The notes below the pieces were generated by a model. It was given only the letters and a program-made list of their open reading frames with translations. It did not search any database and was not told the origin of the DNA. From a virus: a stretch of 24,157 nt of DNA. The translations under genes were made by a program, and so were the position numbers. Where the stretch lies: positions 1-24,157 of IMG/VR virus record IMGVR_UViG_3300044675_001585, one strand, 5' to 3'. Positions 1 to 4,945 of this stretch are shown here, in pieces; the stretch's first letter is position 1; the number at the start of each line of letters is the position of its first letter.

Positions 1-733
1 ATCTTAGCAACACCTTGCGCCAGACGGCTAACTTGTAAGCAAGCGCGCGGGCACGTGGCATATTTCCTTCTTCAATCTTTCTCATGTGGTTCTTGCGATC
101 AATCATATTGTCCGAGTCTGGCTTTTCCTGCTTTGCCATTTCCTGCGCCTCAGCCCACAAGGCTTCCTTTTCCCCTTCCTTCCATTCGTTGATATAACCA
201 CGCTTCACGCATTCATCGTACCAAAATACGGGTATTTCTTCCAATGGCTTTTGAAAGTTTTTCAGCTTGTTATCAAAGTCCTTATCGTATTCCTCAGCCA
301 CTTTGCCCAGGCGTTTAATGCGATCTTCTTCTTCTTTCTTCGCCTGAATATCGGAATCCATGGCGAAATATATCTTTTGCCTCCACGTGATATACGCGGT
401 TAATATTCGCCCAATGGCATGAAGGTCAACTTTGCCATATAATTTATGGTCATTGATATCAAGCTCTTGTTTGGCAAATTTTTCAAAAGCCAGTTTTATC
501 TCATCAACGGCTAACAACTTGTAATTTGAAATAAAGTCCGTGACTTCCATCAAGTGTTCAGGCTTTGGCTCAATGCCATACACGGGGAGCAGTTGGCTTA
601 AGGTTTGCGCAATCTTCGGGATGGCTTCCTTTGTCCCTGTTTTAAAAATCCTGAGTTCGCGGTTCTGGATAACAAGCTGCACGTCTTGTATTTTCTCTTC
701 CACGCGATTTGCAATCATTGGTAAATTGTTCAT
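1..733 (-). CDS. Helical protein of the replication arm, C-terminus cut by window edge
   Basis: This leftward gene starts with ATG at 733-731 and stays open to the window edge, giving 244 visible residues beginning MNNLPMIANRVEEK. It is predicted to be almost wholly helical, with a charged Lys/Glu-rich stretch around residues 130-165 and a basic end. I see no enzymatic motif. It lies 15 nt downstream of the replication-initiator gene and is read in the same direction, so the two probably share a transcript. That position suggests a replication accessory role such as a helicase-loader-type partner, but this rests on context alone. No stop codon is visible. I am confident it is coding and not confident about function. 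Confidence 0.72.
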   Translation of the reverse strand, partial: MNNLPMIANRVEEKIQDVQLVIQNRELRIFKTGTKEAIPKIAQTLSQLLPVYGIEPKPEHLMEVTDFISNYKLLAVDEIKLAFEKFAKQELDINDHKLYGKVDLHAIGRILTAYITWRQKIYFAMDSDIQAKKEEEDRIKRLGKVAEEYDKDFDNKLKNFQKPLEEIPVFWYDECVKRGYINEWKEGEKEALWAEAQEMAKQEKPDSDNMIDRKNHMRKIEEGNMPRARALAYKLAVWRKVLLR

Positions 734-748
734 AATTGGTTGTTTTTA

Positions 749-1714
749 TTAATCTTGAAACTTTGCCATTCTTTCGGCAAGCAATTCTTGAATCCTGTCA
801 TTATACGCCTTATCCTTTGCCGCTGGGCTTGTCGTTTGGTAAGCCGTGAATATCTTTGAGGCTTGTCCGTAAATGTTTGCTATGGTGAAATTTGCCCTCA
901 GCCATTTGTCATTCAAGTTCCACGCCGCTTGTATAAATACCTTCAATGCCTCAATGCTATCGCCCTGCCTGTCTATTTTGTCAATGTATTTCAGGAGGTT
1001 TGCCATTTGCCCTGCATCTTTTGGCATCATTATATAATGTCCATTTTGGTCAGTTGGATACGCGGCACCGGATAACGATTCAAAGGTTTGGCAAAACACG
1101 GAAAAGGCGGCGTAAGTGGGGGAGGGAATCTTTTCTTTTTCCTTTTTTTCGCAACTTTTTGCTTTTTCTTTTTCAACAAGGGAAACTAAGGTAAAAGGGT
1201 TGACTTTGGGGCTTTGGACATTTGTAAAATCATTTGTTTCAACTTTTGTGAAGTGCGAAAATTCCGAAGGATTTTCAAAAGATATATCTGTTGTATTCTC
1301 TGAAGTATTATCTGTTGTATTCTCTGTATTACATTCGTTAATTTCACCATTATACTTTTGTGATTTTAACTTATTCAGTTTAGTGGATTTCACTAACGTA
1401 TTTTCGTTAATTGCATTTATCAACAATGTGACGTTTATGTCATAATGTGTTTTCGCGGGAATGCCATGAAGGGTAATCATTATAAATGGAAGTTCCTTTA
1501 ATCTTGATTTTGCGCCTCTCAATTCATTTAATGATAACATTGTTTCCTCCATGATTTCTGCGTCACTTTTGTAAAACTTTCGACCTTTGACGGCTGAATA
1601 CCAATACATGATTTGACTTAAAAGTAATCCAGCGTTCACGCTTCCAGTTAACTTTATGTAAATTGGGTAAACCGCTATCGGTCTTTGATTAAGGTTTATT
1701 AAAATTTCTTTCAT
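749..1714 (-). CDS. Probable phage replication initiator / replisome organiser
   Basis: This is a 321-residue protein. Residues 1-100 look like the winged-helix N-terminus typical of phage replication proteins (AVYPIYIKLTGSVNAGLLLSQ, then a Tyr/Trp-rich segment and KSDAEIMEET). Residues 105-190 form a low-complexity linker rich in Asn, Thr, Glu and Lys, with ENTTD twice at an 8-residue period (131-135 and 139-143). Residues 195-321 form a second folded region. A winged-helix head, flexible linker and C-terminal domain fit an origin-binding initiator that recruits a helicase or loader. It lies between a ParB-domain gene and another replication-arm gene. The start codon is only 13 nt beyond a terminator hairpin, so expression probably depends on read-through. 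Exact family is uncertain. Confidence 0.68.
   Translation of the reverse strand: MKEILINLNQRPIAVYPIYIKLTGSVNAGLLLSQIMYWYSAVKGRKFYKSDAEIMEETMLSLNELRGAKSRLKELPFIMITLHGIPAKTHYDINVTLLINAINENTLVKSTKLNKLKSQKYNGEINECNTENTTDNTSENTTDISFENPSEFSHFTKVETNDFTNVQSPKVNPFTLVSLVEKEKAKSCEKKEKEKIPSPTYAAFSVFCQTFESLSGAAYPTDQNGHYIMMPKDAGQMANLLKYIDKIDRQGDSIEALKVFIQAAWNLNDKWLRANFTIANIYGQASKIFTAYQTTSPAAKDKAYNDRIQELLAERMAKFQD
1285..1326. repeat. Tandem direct repeat inside the replication gene linker
   Basis: The 18-base unit TATCTGTTGTATTCTCTG (+ strand) occurs at 1285-1302 and again, identically, at 1309-1326, a 24-base period that keeps the reading frame of the leftward gene. A second repeated word, TTCGTTAATT, lies nearby at 1334-1343 and 1403-1412. 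Repeats inside the linker of an initiator gene recall lambda, where the origin iterons lie inside gene O. An origin here is inference; simple expansion of a disordered linker would also explain the repeat. Confidence 0.7.
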
Positions 1715-1726
1715 ACAGCATATTTT

Positions 1727-1754
1727 AAAAAGGCGCAGGTATTAACCCGCGCCC
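1727..1754 (-). terminator. Rho-independent terminator between the ParB and replication genes
   Basis: On the leftward transcript, GGCGCGGGT pairs with ACCTGCGCC around the loop TAAT: nine base pairs including one G-U. The stem is followed at once by TTTTT. It begins 8 nt after the ParB stop codon and ends 13 nt before the replication gene ATG. No other room for a promoter exists in the 47-nt gap, so it probably acts as a partial terminator or attenuator. It may also limit access of ribosomes to the next start codon. Confidence 0.75.
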
Positions 1755-1761
1755 AATTTTA

Positions 1762-2562
1762 TTATTTTTGTAAAATAATCCTTGTTTTACCCTGATTTCT
1801 AAAATTGTAAATATGCTCAATGTTTGCCATTATAACACTTACTGTCGAACTTCTCCTATGTTGGTCAGGGAATGTTGTAGCCTTTTTTACAAATTGATTT
1901 AAATTAAACTCAGGATTATTTATACATTTATTTAAACATCTTAAATATGCTACTATCATAACATCTGGAATGACTGTTTTAATTTTTCTTGCAGCATTAA
2001 AAATATATTCAGCTTTATTATTAGCATCGAATTTATAATATCCTTTTCTAATTAAATCGCCTTTTTCGCTATTGCCTTTTGAGTAAATATCTCTAATACT
2101 ATCAAGACTTGTTAATTCTGCGCAAATCATTAATCCAAAATCTTTATTAGCCTCGTAAAATTCTTGTAATCTAATATAATCTTTGTACCCTAAATCACAG
2201 TAACTTCTAATATAGTCTGCTATTGACCAGTTAGATTGATTTCTGTTTAGCGTTATAGCTGTTTTTAAATCGTAATTATTTACTTTATGATAGTAAATAA
2301 TTGAATTTAATTTTCTTGCAGCCATTAATCTGTGTTGACCGTCTATGACTTCGTAATTTTCGTTCACAATGATTGGCATTTGTAAAAATCCATTTTCCTC
2401 TATGGATTTTACCAATCTTTCAACATTTGCTAAATTAATGTTTCTATTTCCTTCCAGGATTTTAAAAACGCTAAGGTCAAGAGTTGAATGAATCTGTAAA
2501 TCATTTTGGCTCATCGCTGGTGTTGCGTCCGCCAAAATTGGATTTGATTGTAAATTTAACAT
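1762..2562 (-). CDS. ParB/Spo0J-like N-terminal-domain protein
   Basis: This 266-residue protein carries the ParB N-terminal signature: a helix with VKSIEENGF (51-59), then QMPIIV, then EVIDGQHRLMAARKL (71-85). DGQHR at 74-78 corresponds to the conserved nucleotide-binding GxHR-type motif. Residues 100-180 are helical and could hold a DNA-binding helix-turn-helix. Phage proteins of this kind act in partition, transcriptional control or as nucleases; the sequence does not decide between these. The gene is visibly more AT-rich than the rightward arm. Its 5' leader is highly structured (2595-2685), and a terminator follows its stop codon. I chose the ATG at 2562 because it gives a full domain. 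Confidence 0.8.
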   Translation of the reverse strand: MLNLQSNPILADATPAMSQNDLQIHSTLDLSVFKILEGNRNINLANVERLVKSIEENGFLQMPIIVNENYEVIDGQHRLMAARKLNSIIYYHKVNNYDLKTAITLNRNQSNWSIADYIRSYCDLGYKDYIRLQEFYEANKDFGLMICAELTSLDSIRDIYSKGNSEKGDLIRKGYYKFDANNKAEYIFNAARKIKTVIPDVMIVAYLRCLNKCINNPEFNLNQFVKKATTFPDQHRRSSTVSVIMANIEHIYNFRNQGKTRIILQK

Positions 2563-2572
2563 ATAAAAAAAT

Positions 2573-2650
2573 TTAAGAAATTACAAATAAAAATGCCCCA
2601 ATAGCTAGACATCTACCGGGGCAAGGTGAAACAAAAATAGTTTGTTTCAT
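2573..2650 (-). CDS. Possible 25-residue leader peptide ahead of the ParB gene
   Basis: A short leftward reading frame starts ATG at 2650-2648, preceded by AAAGGAG one base upstream, and ends TAA at 2575-2573, 10 nt before the ParB ATG. It would encode MKQTIFVSPC followed by a hydrophobic C-terminal half. The frame runs through the second and third leader hairpins, and the AAAGG of its would-be ribosome site is the 3' arm of the first hairpin. The layout looks like a translated attenuator. However, 25 codons can occur by chance and Bacteroidota rarely rely on Shine-Dalgarno pairing, so support is weak. Confidence 0.2.
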   Translation of the reverse strand: MKQTIFVSPCPGRCLAIGAFLFVIS

Positions 2651-2685
2651 GCTCCTTTGGGACGTTGTCTAGTCCGTTCCAAAGG
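2595..2685 (-). ncRNA. Structured leader RNA: three hairpins with complementary end loops
   Basis: Read leftward, three stem-loops follow in 91 nt. Hairpin 1 (2685-2654) has an 11-pair stem starting CCTTTGG with one A-C mismatch and a 10-nt loop. Hairpin 2 (2649-2627) pairs TGAAACAAA with TTTGTTTCA. Hairpin 3 (2622-2595) pairs GCCCCGGTAG with CTATTGGGGC (two G-U) around an 8-nt loop. Loop 1 contains CTAGACA and loop 3 contains TGTCTAG, which are perfect complements, so the ends could form a 7-bp kissing complex. Hairpin 3 is followed by ATTTTTATTTG, a weak terminator-like tail. A possible -7 element TATTTTG (2705-2699) would start transcription near the first hairpin. It lies 33 nt before the ParB ATG. 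I do not recognise it as a known riboswitch. Confidence 0.6.
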
Positions 2686-2709
2686 TTATGTAAATATACA
2701 AAATATTAA

Positions 2710-2865
2710 TTACTTTCCCCTTCTTTTTTTCCACGGCGGATTCCCCACGGCGCTTTGCATTTCCATGTATTTTACCACGGCTGGCGGTGTTTCGTATGTC
2801 ACAGACGGAAATTCATTTCCCTCTGTGAAAACCTTGTCCAATGCTGCCTTAATATAATTTGCCAT
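2710..2865 (-). CDS. 51-residue hypothetical protein
   Basis: This leftward ORF starts at ATG 2865-2863, four bases past the methyltransferase stop, with AGTAAAGGT just upstream, and encodes MANYIKAALDKVF and onward to a basic tail (WKKRRGK). A longer in-frame start inside the methyltransferase exists, but the internal ATG gives clean spacing. The N-terminal half looks like one amphipathic helix; a proline-rich middle (YETPPAVV) and a lysine/arginine end follow. No family is recognised. Tight coupling to the methyltransferase makes a shared transcript very likely. The C-terminal tail could bind nucleic acid, but that is a guess. Confidence 0.55.
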   Translation of the reverse strand: MANYIKAALDKVFTEGNEFPSVTYETPPAVVKYMEMQSAVGNPPWKKRRGK

Positions 2866-2869
2866 ACCT

Positions 2870-3478
2870 TTACTTTTTCTCCCGTTTAACAAATAACAAC
2901 CCCCACGGCGTCACCTCCGTCGCTTCCCTGAGTAAGTCAAAACCGTGGCGATGAAACAAGGCAACCCATTCGTCTTTTTGCTTCAAGTTAATATGACCCC
3001 ATTCAATGTCCCAGGCTGGATCGGCTGAAGCATGAGGCGTGGACGTAAAATAAAAATACTTTTTACAGGCCTTGTAAAGGATTGGCATGACAAAAGATAT
3101 TTGTTCGTCGGTCATGTGTTCAAAGACTTCGGTGGAATAAATGGCATCGTATGAACCATGAGTCTTTAATTCATATCTTCCTAACTGGTATTTCGTCACC
3201 CATTTGGCAAGTAAATATCTATTTGGGTCAATGCCCTTGCTTATCGCAAATTCCCTTTCATACGGGTTAATGTCGTAACCCATGTAATTATACAAGCCCA
3301 CGCGCTGGCACGCGGATAAAAAGAATCCAAGTCCTGAGCCGAACTCAAACACGGATTCGCACCCCATGATTTGCAAAACCCTTGCGCCGTTGGTATGCAA
3401 GTTGACAAGGGGTTCATAATCCGTGGTGGTAAAACCAAGTTCCACGGATTTGTCAAAAAAGAATTTGTTATCAATCAT
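2870..3478 (-). CDS. SAM-dependent methyltransferase (class I, type 11/12-like)
   Basis: The protein has 202 residues from ATG 3478-3476 (MIDNKFFFDK). The class I Rossmann signature is clear: motif I VFEFGSGLGFF (43-53) for S-adenosylmethionine, the acidic strand end YDIN (68-71), and motif STEVFEHM (115-122), the usual motif IV/post-I region in small-molecule and sugar methyltransferases. There is no DPPY or NPPY motif, so a DNA N6-adenine or N4-cytosine enzyme is unlikely. The frame stays open upstream to 3640, but that extension overlaps tRNA-like element C, so I reject it. The substrate is unknown; a glycosyltransferase in the opposite arm raises the possibility of glycan modification. 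It is coupled to the 51-residue ORF downstream. Confidence 0.8.
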   Translation of the reverse strand: MIDNKFFFDKSVELGFTTTDYEPLVNLHTNGARVLQIMGCESVFEFGSGLGFFLSACQRVGLYNYMGYDINPYEREFAISKGIDPNRYLLAKWVTKYQLGRYELKTHGSYDAIYSTEVFEHMTDEQISFVMPILYKACKKYFYFTSTPHASADPAWDIEWGHINLKQKDEWVALFHRHGFDLLREATEVTPWGLLFVKREKK

Positions 3479-3519
3479 TTGCTTTTGTTTTTGTAACCAT
3501 GTTCCTGAGGGCAGGAAAA

Positions 3520-3613
3520 TACAAGGTCGGGAATCGAACCCGCTTGTGTACCGCTCAACGTTGGGTAGCTTGCGTACACGGTTAGCCCTGGCGATACCTT
3601 TCGCCACCTTGCT
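3520..3613 (-). tRNA. tRNA-like element C (no standard anticodon arm)
   Basis: Read leftward from 3613: GCAAGG pairs with CCTTGT at the 3' end, followed by T8-G9, a D arm GCGA/TCGC around AAGGTA-type loop, and a T arm with GCGGG, loop TTCGATT, CCCGA (one G-A mismatch). Between D and T arms lie 46-47 nt instead of about 23. They hold an extended hairpin GTGTAC/GTACAC rather than a 5-bp stem with a 7-nt loop, and I find no credible anticodon with U33. No CCA is encoded. A small hairpin (TTCCTG/CAGGAA, 3502-3517) follows immediately. It overlaps the rejected N-terminal extension of the methyltransferase frame. Confidence 0.55.
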
Positions 3614-3753
3614 TTTTACACCGTTCCATCCCTTTATCAACGCACGGTGCCAGCATTGCTCAACCTTCGGGTGGTAAGTTGTGGTACAATACAGACTTTA
3701 GAAATATTACCACCATCTATTTCACTCTAGTTTAATGTCTGCCATTTGTAGAG
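3614..3753. other. Spacer between tRNA-like elements C and B
   Basis: These 140 bases lie between two tRNA-like elements. I see no ORF longer than about 20 codons on the leftward strand, no clear promoter and no terminator. A 77-base spacer between B and A (3874-3950) is similarly empty, although GACGGCAAA occurs just upstream of both A and B, which may reflect duplication of the flank along with the element. Confidence 0.5.
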
Positions 3754-3873
3754 CAGCAAGGGCAGGATTCGAACCTGCATGAACGTTTTTCTTATCGTAC
3801 CGTAACTTAATCGGACACTTTCGATTCGCTACTATCGGAACTTTTTAGCGTCTACCAATTCCGCCACCTTGCT
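3754..3873 (-). tRNA. tRNA-like element B (Leu-type 5' half, expanded centre)
   Basis: Read leftward from 3873: AGCAAGG pairs perfectly with CCTTGCT, followed by TG and a D arm GCGGAATTGGTAGACGC that closely matches bacterial tRNA-Leu. The T arm is perfect: GCAGG, loop TTCGAAT, CCTGC. Between them are 69 nt, about double what a leucine tRNA needs for anticodon and long variable arms. I cannot place a 5-bp anticodon stem with a 7-nt loop; the best local stem is CGAT/ATCG with an 8-nt loop. It could be a degenerate tRNA-Leu, an interrupted tRNA or a tRNA mimic. No CCA is encoded. Confidence 0.6.
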
Positions 3874-3950
3874 AAATTTGCCGTCTGTCCGTGCTGTCAA
3901 TATGGATATTTTGTGTACAATTCAGGATTCTCATATTTCTACCTTAGTTG

Positions 3951-4023
3951 TAACAAGGGTGGGATTTGAACCCACAATGTCAGCCGCGGTCGCCGCTTTG
4001 CGTTACCCATCCGCCACCTTGTT
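3951..4023 (-). tRNA. tRNA-like element A (normal length, abnormal anticodon arm)
   Basis: Read leftward from 4023: AACAAGG pairs with CCTTGTT (7 of 7), then TG, a D arm GCGG...ACGC with GGGTAA in the loop, and a perfect T arm GTGGG, TTCAAAT, CCCAC. The total of 73 nt with discriminator A is right for a class I tRNA. The anticodon region AAGCGGCGACCGCGGCTGA is GC-rich, lacks any U at position 33, and pairs only as a 4-bp stem CGGC/GCTG (loop GACCGCG) or as competing short hairpins. A call of tRNA-Arg(CCG) is conceivable but poorly supported. It is the first element downstream of the leftward promoter. Confidence 0.6.
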
Positions 4024-4099
4024 AATTTGCAAGTGAAGGAATCTAATCTTCGTCTTTTTGCCGTCGCAAAACATTTTAACATTAAACTAACTTGCGCCA

Positions 4100-4107
4100 C
4101 AAAGATA
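4100..4107 (-). promoter_or_regulatory. Leftward promoter -7 element
   Basis: TATCTTTG on the leftward strand matches the Bacteroidota -7 consensus TAnnTTTG exactly and lies about 77 nt upstream of the first tRNA-like element. The -33 region upstream is AT-rich but has no clear TTG. It would drive the tRNA-like elements, the methyltransferase and the 51-residue ORF. Confidence 0.5.
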
Positions 4108-4135
4108 TAAAAATATTCTTAAAAAATATTTTAAA

Positions 4136-4163
4136 TTTGATAACAAATAAAATATTATTTTTG
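4136..4163 (+). promoter_or_regulatory. Rightward promoter upstream of SSB
   Basis: TTTG at 4136-4139 and TATTTTTG at 4156-4163 (consensus TAnnTTTG) are separated by 16 bases, slightly short of the usual Bacteroidota spacing. The SSB ATG lies 17 nt beyond, in an A-rich leader. Together with TATCTTTG on the other strand it marks this AT-rich segment as a divergent control region. Confidence 0.55.
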
Positions 4164-4180
4164 CAGAAAGAAAAAATACA

Positions 4181-4558
4181 ATGATAAAATTAATAGTTGC
4201 AGGTCGTATTGGTCAGGATGCTGAAATTAAGTCCGTGGGAGATACAACCGTTTGTTCCTTCTCCGTGGCTCATACGGAAAAGACGTTTGGAAACAATCCC
4301 ACGGAAAAGACGGTTTGGGTCACTTGCTCAATGTGGGGTGAACGTGGTTCCAAACTTGCGCCACACTTGCTAAAAGGTACGTATGTCGTGGTCGAAGGAA
4401 CAGGCGGCGTGAATGCGTACATGAAAAACGGAGAACCGACGGGAATCATTCGTTGCATGGTAAATAATATCGAGTTTGGAGGCAAGGCAACGCCTGGGGA
4501 GAACAACCCGAAGATGACAAATGAAACAACGGTAAAAGACGAATCACTCCCATTTTAA
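4181..4558 (+). CDS. ssb: Single-stranded DNA-binding protein
   Basis: This 125-residue protein has an OB-fold SSB domain: MIKLIVAGRIGQDAEIK at the start, then CSFSVAHTEK, KTVWVTCSMWGERGSKLAPHLLKGTYVVVEG, and a glycine/asparagine linker. It ends in the acidic tip DESLPF (120-125), the conserved form of the SSB tail that recruits replication and repair proteins. It coats single-stranded DNA during phage replication and recombination. It is somewhat shorter than chromosomal SSBs because the linker is short, which is normal for phages. It is the first gene of the rightward arm, directly after a recognisable promoter, which fits early expression. Confidence 0.95.
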   Translation: MIKLIVAGRIGQDAEIKSVGDTTVCSFSVAHTEKTFGNNPTEKTVWVTCSMWGERGSKLAPHLLKGTYVVVEGTGGVNAYMKNGEPTGIIRCMVNNIEFGGKATPGENNPKMTNETTVKDESLPF

Positions 4559-4560
4559 TT

Positions 4561-4785
4561 ATGACACCTGAATATCAAAAGCAATATCGGGAAAACATGA
4601 CCGAATACCAGAAGCAAAAGCTAAGGGAATATTTTAGGCTTTATCACCAAAACCAATCACCTGAGAAAAAGGCTGAGAAAAGCATTAGGAATAAAGCATG
4701 GTATCAAGCCAACAAAGAGAGGGTAAATAAATACCAAATGGAACGTTATTACAGATTAAAAGAACAAAAAAATGAATGTCAATAA
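4561..4785 (+). CDS. 74-residue basic, Tyr/Gln-rich hypothetical protein
   Basis: The protein starts two bases after the SSB stop. It is dominated by charged helical segments with repeated Tyr-Gln-Lys patterns (EYQKQYREN, EYQKQKLREY, NKYQMERYYRLKEQ). There are about three short repeats of the form YxxxN/K-x-x-E/K. No domain is recognised. Length, composition and helical periodicity suggest a small nucleic-acid-binding or coiled-coil protein. Its last codons overlap the start of the next small ORF by 14 nt, so the two are probably translationally coupled. Confidence 0.6.
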   Translation: MTPEYQKQYRENMTEYQKQKLREYFRLYHQNQSPEKKAEKSIRNKAWYQANKERVNKYQMERYYRLKEQKNECQ

Positions 4786-4945
4786 ACCAGCCGCCGCCGT
4801 GTTTTCGGTAAGCTATCGGGACGAAAAAATAAGGAAAAAGTTGCTTGATTTGCAATTTCAACTCTGGAAGGAAACCAACGTAAAACACTCGATGGAAGAG
4901 GTGTTAAACCTTTTATTGGATAATTACCAAAAGCACAATAAATGA
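4772..4945 (+). CDS. 57-residue small protein, ribbon-helix-helix-like
   Basis: This ORF is below 60 codons. It starts ATG 4772 inside the end of the previous gene and stops TGA 4943-4945, overlapping the glycosyltransferase ATG (4942) as ATGA. The sequence starts MNVNKPAAAVFSVSYRDEKI, a short strand, followed by two amphipathic helices (RKKLLDLQFQLWKE and SMEEVLNLLLDNYQK). Strand-helix-helix in about 45 residues is the plan of ribbon-helix-helix DNA-binding proteins, so an operator-binding role is possible. This is a pattern judgement, not a family match. The tight junctions on both sides support it as a real gene. Confidence 0.6.
   Translation: MNVNKPAAAVFSVSYRDEKIRKKLLDLQFQLWKETNVKHSMEEVLNLLLDNYQKHNK

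Noticed and set aside
1116-1445. Rightward ORFs in 1-2860 (for example 86-403, 863-1075, 1116-1445)
   Set aside because: They lie antisense to well-supported leftward genes, are rich in Phe/Ser/Leu as reverse frames of Lys/Glu-rich coding DNA, and show no domain.
2621-2628. GCAAGGTG on the + strand as a fourth tRNA-like start
   Set aside because: It is on the opposite strand to elements A-C, has no matching D arm or T arm, and is explained by hairpins 2 and 3.
3479-3640. N-terminal extension of the methyltransferase frame (54 more codons to 3640)
   Set aside because: It runs straight through tRNA-like element C and has no domain character; the ATG at 3478 gives a complete class I methyltransferase.
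3754-3873. Element B as tRNA-Leu with a small intron
   Set aside because: Removing a central block does not leave a clear anticodon stem and loop, and known bacterial tRNA introns are group I elements far longer than the ~36 extra bases.
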